From Litoditis marina (taxonomy: Eukaryota > Nematoda > Chromadorea > Rhabditida > Rhabditidae): a DNA stretch of 64,000 nucleotides. The position numbers were made by a program, and so were the translations under genes. The stretch spans positions 32,335,336-32,399,335 of the forward strand of contig OZ038433.1 of assembly GCA_964036275.1 (NCBI GenBank), given 5' to 3'. This document shows, piece after piece, positions 1 through 11,858 of the stretch (its first letter is position 1; each line of letters opens with the position of its first letter). Below the pieces are notes generated by a model. The model was given only the letters and a program-made list of their open reading frames with translations. It made no database searches and had not been told where the DNA came from.

Positions 1-2967
1 TCACCCCACGGAAAATAACCAGATGGATCCGGTTTCTGATTTGGGCTGAAATCGGTTTCCGTTTAAAAGTGTTTGCGACGAGGATGGTTGAAACAATTGT
101 TCAACTTGAAGCAATAATCGGAATGTGAACACAGCCACATCGCGCGAAGCGCTCTGCGTGAGTTGTCTTCGGTTTGGCCATTGTGGACTAATTGTTTGCT
201 TCCAATTGACAAAAAGCCTCAAATTTGATCTTGTTTTAAATTAGGTTTTTCTGCCTACGTTTTCATATAGTTGTTAGCGTCGGACTCGAAACTCGACTCG
301 ACTCAAAAATGATTCAAATTTTTGACAACGTTTACGATCCGGTGTCACACTTTGAATTTTGTTTTTCTGGCATTCAGTCACGTCATTCTGATACTAACCG
401 TATTTCCATGTGTCCAATTACATAGTCCTGGCGGACGAACCAACGATCCATCAAAGTCTCCACCAGCATATTCACACTGTCCATCTGAAAGTTCCACTAG
501 AAAGTTAAGTAAGCTCAATTGTCGAACTTAGTAAAAAAGGACAGAACATGTTCTTCTCTAGGAAAAACAGGCGTGACCATTTTGCTCCGTTCTTTTCGGT
601 TTGTAGCTCGATCTCAATGCGTTGACAATCCAATTTAGAAATTATGGTTTACGGAGCAAACTACAAATTTCAGATCCACTCACTCCTCATACCTGTTCCT
701 GTAGAAATGGTTCTGCACCGGAATTGACGATTTCGATTCCAATTGAGTAGCTGTTCACATCATCCACTTCCCTCCATTTCCCGTGACCAGCATGATAGGC
801 GCGATGCCAATCATTTACCATCTGGTAAATGGTACCGTTCTTTGCCACTGAAATGCCCAGTCTAAGCCCGATCTTTCAAGTTTTTGCCGACTTCATGACA
901 TTACCGCCAAGTACAATGATCTTTTTACATCATTCATCAGTTCGTATTAATGTTGCTCATTCTTTGTCTGGTCTGAAACTCATTTGTCGCGTTCTCGACT
1001 TCAGATTTTGCTCGACTAACGAGTATGTTGTAGAAAGCTCAGAATGTCGATGCCTAGAAAGACCGCTATAGCTACTGCCGGTTGATACGGTCTTTTGGTA
1101 GTTTTGCAGACTGCTGTGTTGTAGTGTGAACCATGTGTCAGTTGGGAGCATCACAATATTTATGCTCGCCGATGAAACCACAGTGCGAAATAGATGGACT
1201 ACTCCGTATCCGTGTGCCTATTTTCAAAATAGGGTAATTTAAGTCTGAATACCTCCGGGAACTTTTTGACTAGAAGAAAATGAGGGGAATTTTTGTTAGA
1301 AATTATTCTGTAAAGGTGAGTGTATCAAACTACAGAATACGTGAAACTTTCTCAAAATCAATAACCAACCCAGGTATTGTACGGACAGTCCGCGGCTGTA
1401 CAACCCGTATAGGGATTTGTCAATGTTTTTCTCTCCCGTGTGATGGATCAGAATGATCTTCGGTCTCACGCAAGAGGTCCCGTAACTCGTCGTAGTATTT
1501 GTGATGTCGACCACTGCGTAGGGTGCGATTTGGTTCTGAAATGAGATGAACAAATATTCATCCCCTCACGAGATACACGAAAAACTGGCATTTCTCAGAA
1601 AAACATTTGAGTTTTCTCTTTTTTTGTGAATTATACGAACTTTCCTATGGAAAATGGTCTGATTGTCATTATACTCAAAATCGGTTTACTCCAATTTCAG
1701 AGTCAATGTTGTTGTTCGGAGCATGCAAATAGTTCGTGTTTTTCTGGTTTTAATCTCCGCTATTTTGGTCATAGCTGATCATATCTGTTCTGTACGCAGA
1801 CCAAACTGCTCCTCATATAATTATATCGTGAATGAAGCGGTTACCGGAAGAGTCATCATTCATACTAGCCCAAAAATATCAAGTTTACCGAGATGGGACA
1901 TAGTCCAGTGTCAGCGCAGGTCGATAAGGGACTTGAGCCCTGGCGATAGTTGGCATCTCCGTAGTATTTGTCCCAGTGACAACTGAAACCGCTTATTTCG
2001 GACGGAATAGTTGACAAGATTTGGATTCGATCTACTGGTTGTTTCGGTTCAATTCAATTAAATAACTGCAAAATTTCGCCCGGTAAAAACATTTGTTGTT
2101 ATTTCAGTCCACTTATCTCATCATTGTCGTACACTGACATTTGAGGTTCCCTAAAGAAATATTAAAAAAAGTTTGATGTTTGGTTGCTCCCCGTTTTACA
2201 TTCTTTGGATTTGATGTGCTTTCAATTTTAAGCTCGACGCAAATATGCATTGTTGTCGTTTTCAAATACCAAAAGTCTATCCCAGTCCCAACCCACTTCA
2301 GTTCATTGGTGTATTGGTCCTTCTGAGGTTGCGGATAGGCATTGGCTCCTGTCAAGGCCTTCGCTTTCGTCAACGACTCACTGTCTAGAATAGAACGAAT
2401 TATTTAATCATCGTTAAATTGTCGTTGTCATTCTAATGAACTAATAAACAATGTATGATATGAACTTGAGATTTAGTGTATATTGTACCAAAAATTGATT
2501 TCTCGTTCAACTTCATCTGTTAGATTGTTGGTGTTTGTATTCAAACAAAATTTTCATTTTACTTTCATTTTGGAAATTTCGAAAAGTTCACCCGATCCGA
2601 TTTTCTTAGCCCTCGTTGCAATATCAATACACAGGTTACAGCTGCTTCCAGCATCCTGCAAAAAATCAAAATTTGCATTGGCATGGTGCCAAAGTTTACC
2701 TAGCAATAGTAAAAACTATATGAACTGTTCTTCGCACCTGTACCTCTCTACAGTATGTATAGTATAGCGAGGTTTCAACTTTCAAAAAGTTTCAAAAAGA
2801 CTCCAGAATGAGAAATTTTCAAATCGTGGAAATATTTTCTTAGAACTTGTACGTTTACTAGAACACAGACGTGTATACTTGACTTGCTGTAGTGGGTTAC
2901 GGTGATATAAAACAGATACCTGTGCATTCACAAAAGTCAGCAATAAAAATAGGAGAATCTTCTCCAT
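1..2967 (-). CDS. Secreted saposin-like / N-acetylmuramoyl-L-alanine amidase (Amidase_2), 3' end beyond window
   Basis: Likely a secreted zinc amidase cutting the MurNAc-L-alanine bond of peptidoglycan. Exons (minus): 2967-2920, 2655-2592, 2384-2270, 1982-1889, 1535-1370, 847-693, 484-399, 45-<1; all phases close. Exon 1 encodes a 16-aa signal peptide ([16 protein letters not shown]). Residues 17-107 carry six cysteines (CNLC, CC, CADTGLC) in a saposin-like arrangement. The amidase domain follows: HHT at 138-140, YHAGHG near 181, SIGIE with Glu about 201, IGH with His about 239, and KPD with Lys 247 and Asp 249. These match the Zn ligands (His, His, Asp) and the Glu/Lys of the AmpD/AmiD fold. 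The domain reads more like bacterial AmiD than animal PGRP, so horizontal origin followed by intron gain is plausible (inference). The stop codon lies outside the window. The exon 2 donor is the least certain junction. Confidence 0.82.
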
Positions 2968-4400
2968 TCTGGTATGTGATCGAAAAGTGGAAACGTCTCG
3001 GAGTGATATCAGCTTTGAAACGATTATTAATGATAACACGAAAGAGACACCAAACAACAGAGGGTTATCACAATGGTTATCTTTGGTCTAAATGGAAAAT
3101 AATAATAATAATATTAGCTGTAGCAATCAACTTTTTAACGAATGAACACTGTTTTATATCGAGAGAACCGCAGGGACTTAAAGAGACCATTTCTCTCCAA
3201 TTTTGACCTTCGAGCTAGCAATTCCATCATTTAGAGCTGATTACGAACATATAACTTTTTCACTTTTTAAATACGTCTTAAACCCTATCAGGATACAAAA
3301 AATTAGTGGTAAAGTCAAATTCATTGTAATACCAACTAACCAAGTTAGTTAGCATCACAGTGAAAATGTTCAAGATCCGGTATGTATTCAATGGGACTAG
3401 GCTATTTTCTTTCATTTTCAGTTTCTAACGCTGTTGATGACTATTGGAACACAATAGAATACATTTTTCAGATTCGAAAAGTCCAGATTATAGGGAAATG
3501 GTCTCTTTAAGCTCTCCGTAGCCTACGCCACTACAAACGATCATACACAACTACACTAAGTAAATCGAAAAATTAGGTTCCAACTCATTAAAAAGCACTC
3601 AGACTATTCCCAGCCGATTGGCCAGCCCCTTTTGTAGCGACCTCGACTAGAGAGCGCGCAGGTCAAACAGGCGCAAATGTTTGCGGTTCATTGACCTTCA
3701 CACTCTCGCTTTTGTAGCCGGCCAATAGCAGAAAATCGGCGCCAATCGTTCTGAGCAGCCCGAAAATATCCTTGGCGCGCTGCCAACGTCAATTTTGAAA
3801 TGTTGAGAACTATACGTCCTTTCGTCAGAAAAAAACGAGCCAAAGGTTCATTTTGTGTCGATAACGTAGACAAAATCTGTTTTCCCGACTAGAAAGATAA
3901 GAAACTAGTCGTTATAGGTATTTGGGCGACTTTTGTTGATAACGGATGGGAAATATTATAATTGAAACTTATTGAAACATAAGATTAGTCGGGCATTCGG
4001 GACGCTCATTCTGCCGAAATCTCAACGGAAATAGTGTAAACTATTCTCCAACGACGGTGTAAACATTTTGTATATTAGATTTGAATAAAAATTACTCATA
4101 GAGCGTTCCCTAGTCATACTCTAGTTGCTACAGTAAGACAGTGTGAGAAACTCATTGAAGAACAGCAACAGCCCAGAAATATTTGGGATTGATGAAAACT
4201 ATACGTCCTGTCGTCAGAAACAAAATTGAGCCAAAGGCCATCTTGTGTCGATAACGTAGACGAAAATGTTTTTCGACTAGAAAAGATAAGGAGTTGGTCG
4301 CTTTTTGGGTGTGGGCGATCTTTGTTGATAGGTGTGAATGTAGTATGAAACTATTTATATCACCGCCGAAAAGCACCACACTAAGTGAGAGGGAGAAGAA
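2968..4400. other. Intergenic DNA upstream of the amidase gene
   Basis: No convincing coding exon. It should contain the amidase promoter next to 2967. A segment of about 130 bp at 3805-3930 is repeated at 4193-4325. Confidence 0.5.
3805..4325. repeat. Diverged direct duplication (3805-3930 and 4193-4325)
   Basis: Both copies share the order ACTATACGTCC, TCGTCAGAAA, GAGCCAAAGG, TGTGTCGATAACGTAGAC, CGACTAGAAA and TTTGTTGATA. Short open frames across them are a by-product of the repeat. Confidence 0.7.
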
Positions 4401-4948
4401 CAGGGCAATTTGCACACATATAACTTTACCCATACCAGTGAGAAAATCGCGCGCAGCGCGAAGCGCTGCGTGTGAGTTGTGTTTGGTTTGGCCATTGCGC
4501 ACCCATTTTTGGCTTCCAAACCACAAAAGTCTTCAAATAAAACATTTTTTCGAAATTTAAAAAGAGAGAGAGCTAGATATCTATTAAACACATGTTGTGT
4601 GAAAAAATGAGGAGAATCGGTCAAGGTTGAAAAAAGTTATGCTGTCGTGTCGTTATGAAAATTTCCGTTGTCCCTCGTCCCTCGTCGCTCGTCCCTCGTC
4701 CAATGTCCGCATAGAAAATTATTTTTTTAACTACTGCACCGATTCGGCTGAAATTTGGCACACATGCGTAAACCCCAAAGTTAGCTCGGCCCCCGAAGTT
4801 TGGTGTTGTCAAGTTTTGTTTGGCGCTTGGCGCGGGCGCCAATAGGCGCCAGAAGCTGGAAAATGTGTGTTCCCATGGTTGAAATGCTTCGAAAATTTGC
4901 ACAGAGGTGAGATTAGTGAATTACAGCCTTCTCTGAAAATTTGGTGTT

Positions 4949-5800
4949 ATGGTTCATATTTGGCGCCAAACGCTGGCGCCCAGTGGCGCCAAATTAGAAC
5001 AACGCCAGGCAAGTAGGGTAACGAGCGAAATGTTCCACAGATGTCCGAACTATGAAGTTAACGAATACGGCTTGGATACCAACATTTCTTCGACATTCTG
5101 CGCCAAAACGGTACTTAATCCGCCAATTGGCGCCAAAATTGAAAATAGGGTTTCTGAACCAAAAACAGTCGGAAATTGTGCTAATTGGTCGAGGCCATTC
5201 ATTCCAAGTTATTTGTTACCAATTAGAGTAACTTTATATTTGGCGCCAAACGCTGGCGCCCAGTGGCGCCAAATTAGAACAACGCCAGGCAAGTAGGGTA
5301 ACGAGCGAAATGTTCCACATATGTCCGAACTATGAACATAGTTAACGAATACGGCTTGGATACCAACATTTCTTCGACATTCTGCGCCAAAACGGTACTT
5401 TATCCGCCAATTGGCGCCAAAATTGAAAATAGGGTTTCTGAACCAAAAACAGTCGGAAATTGTGCTAATTGGTCGAGGCCATTCATTCCAAGTTATTTGT
5501 TACCAATTAGAGTAACTTTATATTTGGCGCCAAACGCTGGCGCCCAGTGGCGCCAAATTAGAACAACGCCAGGCAAGTAGGGTAACGAGCGAAATGTTCC
5601 ACAGATGTCCGAACTATGAATATAGTTGACGAATACGGCTTGGATACCAACATTTCTTCGACATTCTGCGCCAAAACGGTACTTTATCCGCCAATTGGCG
5701 TCAAAATTGAAAATAGGGTTTCTGAACCAAAAAACAGTCGGAAATTGTGCTAATTGGTCGAGGCCATTTATTCCAAGTTATTTGTTACCAATTAGAATAA
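4949..5800 (+). repeat. 280-bp tandem array rich in GGCGCC (about 3 units)
   Basis: The segment beginning TGGCGCCAAACGCTGGCGCC recurs at 4961, 5241 and 5524, giving spacings of 280 and 283 bp. The third unit decays near 5800. Units are nearly identical, so expansion was recent. The 80 to 115-codon open frames inside are repeat artefacts. Confidence 0.9.
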
Positions 5801-6118
5801 CATGTTCCATATCTCAATTGGCGCGCCCGTTCGCGCCAATTGAGAAAAGATTTTCTTTGTACTGTAATGACGCATATTTCTCACAATACTCAGATTTCAA
5901 TTAACGAAGCGGAAAAAAACTGTTTTTTAACCAGTTTCGCCTATCACGCCAATTTAAGAGGTTAATTAGCGCCAAAAATATTTCGAAAAACCAGGATCAC
6001 ATCGTTTGAAAACTCGGAACTTCCAGATCTCAGGATGTTTGATGGTCACCACTATTCAAAAATCGTTTTTCTAGTCAACTCTAGGAGTGGTTGTACTAGT
6101 ACAACTAGCAAAAAAAGA

Positions 6119-6470
6119 ACAATTCGTAAAAAAGTGGGGGACCAGGAAGTGTGTGAGTTCTGTTAGGTTTCACCGTTTTCTGCAAAAAGTGAACAATACG
6201 ATGTTGTGAAAGAGTGTGCAACAAAAAAAGAACAATACATTTGTTTGCACAACGGTTCACAACGTTCTTAGGGGAAACCACTATGCACTTTTACGTTCAA
6301 GTTATACTTTGTATATTCTGTTTTTTGTGAACCGTAGTGCAAACAAATGTATTGTTCTTTTTTTGTTGCACACTCATTCACAACATCGTATTGTTCACTT
6401 TTTGCAGAAAACGGTGAAACCGAACAGAACTCACACACTTCCTGGTCCCCCACTTTTTTACGAATTCAAT
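6119..6470. repeat. Long imperfect palindrome, foldback element copy 1
   Basis: The arm starting AATTCGTAAAAAAGTGGGGG near 6121 is the reverse complement of the arm ending at about 6467. Each arm is about 125 bp, around a spacer of about 60 bp. A diverged copy lies at 15536-15765. This is the 3' module of the composite element and looks like a foldback or MITE. Confidence 0.85.
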
Positions 6471-6479
6471 TTAATATAG

Positions 6480-7128
6480 CGGTCAAATAAAACACAGGAG
6501 AAAAACTTTGCTTTTCTGTATGCGGTGCATCAAAGATAAACTTCCAACAAAAACTTCTTATTGCGTATACCGGTTAGGCTTAGTTATACTGCTATACACG
6601 ATCGTAGTCAACGACAGAAGAAAGTCGCTTCCTCCAGAAAGCCCACTTACACAACTGGAACCAAATTTAGTTCAACCGATTCATAGAAATACAACAAACT
6701 GACGAGCAACACAGGGAATCGTGACACGAAAAAAAATGTTAGTACGTGAATTATCTACAAAGCATTGATACATATTGATAGTGAAAGAAAATTTGACAAT
6801 TTAATTTATCATTAATGATCTACCTATCTGCTATATCGTTTGCTGGTCAAACTCTACTTGAAATGAAAAAGTACAGTATAGAACACTCTGAGAAACGAGA
6901 AAAACATAAATTATTCAAAAGGCATGGACACATTTTAGCGTGCTTTTATAGTTCACTTGGAACTGAAGAGCTGAGCTTCTATTGAGTTTTACAACACTTG
7001 AACTTCGTGAGTAGTTCATGATATGTTCATACGGTTCACATAAGAATGATTGAATGAGTGTTTATGAGGTTACAAGCATTTCCGGAAATAGTTCATGAGA
7101 TGTTCCTGCGGTTCTCATGTAAAATATA
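6480..7128. other. AT-rich intergenic DNA
   Basis: I see no gene. The region lies downstream of the chemoreceptor stop at 7129 (minus strand) and probably holds its 3' UTR. Confidence 0.4.
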
Positions 7129-10100
7129 CTAGGATTTTCTCACTAGGTGGAAAATAATGCTGAGCCGGTGTGAGTAGACGGTTGTCAGGAGGTGGCGGTA
7201 AGGGTGGCCGCCGGGAATCCGTCTCATTCTGGTGGTCATATGAGAGATGTGAACCGTCTTTTTCTTTTGAAGTCTCAGCAGCGTCAGCACGTTCCCACGT
7301 ATACGTCTGAAAGTGGGTCGTACAATGAAAGTAAGCGTCGCATTCCGAATTCCGCGTTCGAGTGCACAATTCCGAATATCTTAGTTTTGGATCGAGCGTT
7401 TAACAGTTGGGATCACGTCTTTTTTTGAGTACAATGTTTGATTCGAGGTATCACAACAAAAATTGGGGTATGCAGTGTTCTCCTTCATTCCTGTATAGAC
7501 AGTACTCTTATTAGTATAAAAAACAAGTGAAAAGAAAGTAAAGATTAGTTTTGGATAAACATGTACAAGAAATATAAAAGAAGTCCAATAAAAATATTTT
7601 GAGGAAAAGTCTAATCTCGCTCGGTTTAAAAGGATACCGAGTGTTTTGCTACCGGAAGAAAACTTCTGACTGTGCGACTCACAATAATCTAGCTCATACT
7701 CCGTTGTTTTCAAGAGAAGCGAAATTAGCATCTTCCTCAAAATATTTTTATTGGACTTCTTTTATATTCCATGTACATGTTTATCCAAAACTGGGGTTTA
7801 TTGTACAATCGTCCCCCCCCCCCCCTTGAGCCGAAATAGGTTGGAATCCGACCCGTAGTACAATCGCCCCCCACCCCTAGGGGGGTGATTGTACAACGTC
7901 CTTCTTTACTGCAGGTTTGGATTGAGTGGGGGGCGATTGTTAAACAGGTCCGGGGTTGTACTATTACCCCCCATTTTGTATTGTGGGGGGTGATTGTTAA
8001 ACGTCGACATTGTACAATTACCCCCCATTTACAATCACCCCCCATTTACAATCACCCCCCTCTCTATAGGAAATCGTATTGGGAGGGGGGGTGATAGTAC
8101 TACGGGGGGGGGGGACTTAAGGTGAGGGGGTGGGGGGGGGGGGCAATTGTACAATTTTCCCCAAAACTGATCTTTACTTTCTTTACACTCGTTTTTTATA
8201 CTAATTGAACTCTTTTTCTATGGTTACGAAGTAACGGTCATTTTTGATAAAAATGATATTTTTGAACAATAATCTAAACAAGGAATTTTATGTTTTTCAA
8301 TTGGAGTTTTAAACCGCGCCGTAGTTCAGAACGTTTGTGTAGTTGTAACCTCGTTCAAGTGATAGCAAATTTTGTGCTCCAGGCAGGAATCGAACCTCCG
8401 TTCGCCGTGCGTAAATAGAGGTTCTATCCAATCCGCCATTCAGACATGTGAATATGAATGAAAACCAAGCTGTACCCGCCTGTCATGAGATCTCCATTGG
8501 AAAAATGATTCCTACTACACGTTTAACTCTTCTTTCATTTTTATTTTCACAAAACCGGTCTATCCATAATTTTTGCGAGACCATTTTCGGTCGTCTCACA
8601 CGTAATATTCAAATTTACGACACACCCGAAAAATACGCATACCTCAACTTTTTTATGGCTTTTTAACAGTGTAAGAAATTTCGGAATAAGTTGATTTTGA
8701 GCAAAACTATGCCCAGATTTGAGGAGGCAGACACTTTTGTCGCCGCCGCCGCCGCCCCGCACGGAAGCCATTTCTGCGAGACGTTGGGTCCTCTAACTCC
8801 TCTCAACAAGTTTTTTCTTGGAACGTGAACTTAATTTCTTTTAGACGTGTTGCCGTTCAGTAATTCATGCAAATATCTAGGGAAATGGTCGACGTACTTT
8901 GAAGAAAATTGTAATAAACTGTTTTGTATTGTCTGCAGACCTTTGAACAAAAACTAATCTGCGCAGCGCTCCGCGCTGCGCCCGATTATAGTTTCCGGAT
9001 CTCGGTGCACACATATTTTTGTGGTTCTCACCAAAAAACAACGGGATGAGTTAACAAACACTGTGAGATATGGCCAAATACAACGTGGAAGTTTTTTTCG
9101 CGATTACTGTACCTGGGTACTCACGGACTGATAACGAGATGCAGTACTGGGTTGATTCCGTTCCACAACATCCATATGAAATGAGCGAAGAAGGCGGAAA
9201 GAGGGTGGGGCGGCAGGGGCCAGTACTCCCAGGTCAGGACGCCGAACACGTGGAACGCGCCCATCGACAACACCTGCAAGGCATAGTCTGTTCCATTCGC
9301 ACTGGCAATGCTACAGTAAGAATACAAACCTTCAGTGCGTTCATATTACGTGAATAGTATTGAAAACCCTGAGAACGCTTCTTAGGCTGTCTCGCAGAAA
9401 TCGGTGATTTCATCAATCCAAGTTTTGCTGACCTAATCGTGATTTGTTAGATTACCAGAAGACCAGTTACCTGAATGGTCAGATACATCTCCCTCTTGCT
9501 CAGAATCGCAGCCTTCTGAAAAAGATAAACGTTCGTGAAACGGTCACAAATTGTACAACAAATTTATTATTCACAGAAAGTACATAATTTATTACACGTT
9601 TTTCAGTATCAGTCATTCAGTTTACAAGTTTGAAAATGTACCAATGCATGTTCTACCTCTTCACCTTCCTATAGAACAATTAACGTTTCACACGTGTATT
9701 CACGTAGAACGTACATCGTACACGTGATATCTATGCAAACTTACCAGATAAATGTGGGTGAAAATGGCGCCATGTGCCAAAATGGCCACCACCACCTCCG
9801 CTATGGCGAGACGGGCACTCATCCGACGAATAGTCAACGAGAGAACGTGGCCGGCCTAGAAATGGTTACACCAATACGTACTTCCCTGAAAACTGTTCCA
9901 ACGTTTGCAACAGAGTTGAAGTTTGAATTAAAAACAATTCATTGAAAAGTTAGTGTACTGTAGGGGTCTCAGCAGAAATGACGGGAACTATGAAGATGTA
10001 CTGACTGGGAAAAACATTCACATAGCAGCTGGAGGAACTCAAATAACAGCTGGAGGTAAATAGATAATTTTGTGAACGCGAGCAGTACTCACTTACTTAC

Positions 10101-11858
10101 TAGTTTTTCGCTTTTGATTCTGGTTCCCAATTATAAAATATCTTGATAAAGTTTGTATGTAATCTGTAGAAGTCGTAATAGGTATTATGTGATGTTCTAA
10201 AACTTCGCGTTTCGTTTTATTCAATTTATATAATTTTTTACAGAACCTTCAACAAGCAGGGCTACCACTTACCTCATAATGCCACGTGTAAGTGGGAACG
10301 ACGTAGTAGAATCTACTGAGAGGCGAAACGTTGATTGCGATGATGAAACAGCAGAATATCCAACATAATGCAAGGTAAATCTGTATGAAATAATAAAAAA
10401 GATTGATTCAAAACATGTTTTGTAGGCCTCGACTACGTTTTTGTTGTAGTTCAATTCCGATACCTTACGAGTTTTGTCCGAACCTCAACGAGATCACACT
10501 GAAACTACAAACACAGCGGTACAGTGAAACATCCATCGTATCTCAAAGACTTTTTACATGACTTGAAACCAATCAAATCAGTTTCCAGACGATTTTTGTC
10601 AACTGTGTTGCTGAGATGATAGTGTGTGGGGAAACTGAAAATCTGCCTCAGCGAATCCTTCTTCAAGTGAACTCTGCTTTGGTAGTATTTACTTGGTAAC
10701 CCTGACCCACATTGGTCAACCGTTTGGAGAACACGGTGTTGTAGTCGAAATGGAAAATAATTGATACGAATCGATTGACGTTGAGCAGGATGGAGAGCAC
10801 GAGCATCGTGCACCAGTTCGCATTCAGAATTGCACCGATCGTCTGCGAAATGGTCTTTGTATTACGTTCCCAACATTTTCATTGCGCGTAGAAATGATCG
10901 ACCAACAGAATGTTTTGGAGCATTTTTGGGTTGCAACCGTATGCCCCGCTGAGTATTAAGGTATGAGCTGTCTCCTCAATATGTTGTGTAGGAAAGCGAC
11001 TCAAAACGGTATCTGAGCTGCGGGCTATTCCCATCTCAGAAGAAGGTTTTCTCGTGAGAGTGAAAATATCTAAAAAAAAATGCTGCAGAAAGATATCATT
11101 ATTTTGACATCTCGGGAATGAAGAAACTATCGAAAGAATCAACAGGGAACTCTATTGTAGTGGTGATACGAATCATATTTCATACAAAAAGTATTTCTTG
11201 TCTCACCATTTGTAACCATCCGTATCTCTCTTTTCTGTCGAGTAGTTGGAAGCCGGCTGTAAAATGAATGCCCAGCTGGATAATGTCCGCCACCCCCATG
11301 TGCACGATTATACGGTAGGCCACCATGTTTCTGTAGTCTCGCTCAGAGCGAATTCCCTGAAAATAGCCCCACTCAGACGCAGCCTCTTACGACCAATAAT
11401 GCGATCGGATTTTTCAAATGGATTGACAGTATCACTACCTTCCCAAACATATTTTGTATATTTGAAAACAAAAAAACACCACCGTACAAAATATTTGCGA
11501 GTGTGTCAATTTTGTGTGGACAGCGTATTGTTATTTTTGTAAGGGGTGAAGAGATCAGTGTATCTGCGTATCTCTGATCTACACACTCCCTCTTCCGGAA
11601 TAGAAACTGTTAACATCTGCTCGCCGCCCCTTGCGTAAACTATTAGGTCCTGTTCAGTCTTCGCTGAATGAAAAAATCATGACGGTGTAAAATGGTAAAA
11701 ATAGGAACATTCTCTTCACTGGTGCTGGTCCTAACTCACCATCAGAACGGCTATATACAGCGCAACAAAAATGGGACAGAAAAGGAAAATGAAGCAAGCT
11801 ATGGGCACCTCTATCCCGAAATACGTGATGTCGGAAATCGGTTCATTGAAGACAGTCC
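7129..11858 (-). CDS. Seven-transmembrane chemoreceptor, nematode Srt-like, first exon not found
   Basis: Probable G-protein-coupled chemosensory receptor of the plasma membrane or cilia. Exons (minus): 11858-11740, 11356-11207, 10842-10693, 10380-10273, 9855-9745, 9515-9471, 9273-9125, 7306-7129 (stop TAG). All junction phases agree, giving 335 aa from TM1 to the C-terminus. TM1 is in exon 1 of the model. An RNMVAYR loop precedes TM2. TM3 ends in NVNRF, where many receptors have DRY. TM5 follows RRMSAR. TM7 contains WNGINPVLHLVIS, followed by a basic tail (RLQKKK). The model opens in phase 2 with a stop just upstream, so a short first exon is missing. The 1.8-kb last intron holds the element at 7505-8206. 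Family placement in Srt rests on loop and TM2-TM3 resemblance; another nematode receptor family is possible. Confidence 0.75.
7505..8206. mobile_element. Inverted-repeat element with G/C homopolymer core
   Basis: Left end about 7508-7553 is the reverse complement of 8165-8206 (AAAGAAAGTAAAGAT core). Inside, 7550-7604 pairs with 7735-7791 as a second hairpin. From 7810 to 8155 there are repeated runs of 6 to 12 C or G around GATTGTACAA or GATTGTTAAAC blocks in both orientations. There is no open frame for a transposase. It lies in the last intron of the chemoreceptor gene. Confidence 0.7.
8384..8446 (-). other. tRNA-like sequence (possible SINE head or tRNA pseudogene)
   Basis: On the minus strand there is an A-box-like TGGCGGATTGG and a good B box GGTTCGATTCC at tRNA-like spacing. 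The T-stem pairs 4 of 5, but no clean anticodon stem forms. A functional tRNA is unlikely. Confidence 0.4.

Larger units (their letters stand above)
4440..6470. mobile_element. Composite dispersed element, copy 1
   Basis: Ordered modules: a GC-rich start (CGCGCAGCGCGAAGCGCTGCG then GTGAGTTGTGTTTGG), a CGTGTCGTTATGAAAATTTCCG module, a GGCGCC-rich section expanded into tandem repeats, a GTACAACTAGCAAAA module, and a terminal long palindrome. The same modules occur in the same order at 14590-15770. A fragment of the first module is at 145-225. No transposase is visible, so it would be non-autonomous. The outer boundaries are approximate. Confidence 0.6.

Noticed and set aside
1..2967. Ordinary animal PGRP
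   Set aside because: The motif context ([20 protein letters not shown]) looks closer to AmiD-type bacterial amidases; not excluded without a phylogeny.
4949..5904. Three similar plus-strand frames of 80 to 115 codons
   Set aside because: They lie in a 280-bp tandem array and reflect its periodicity, not selection for protein.
9274..9357. Longer version of the chemoreceptor TM6-7 exon using the acceptor near 9310
   Set aside because: That choice is out of phase with the preceding 45-bp exon; the CTTGCAG acceptor at 9274 is in phase and joins two conserved-looking segments.
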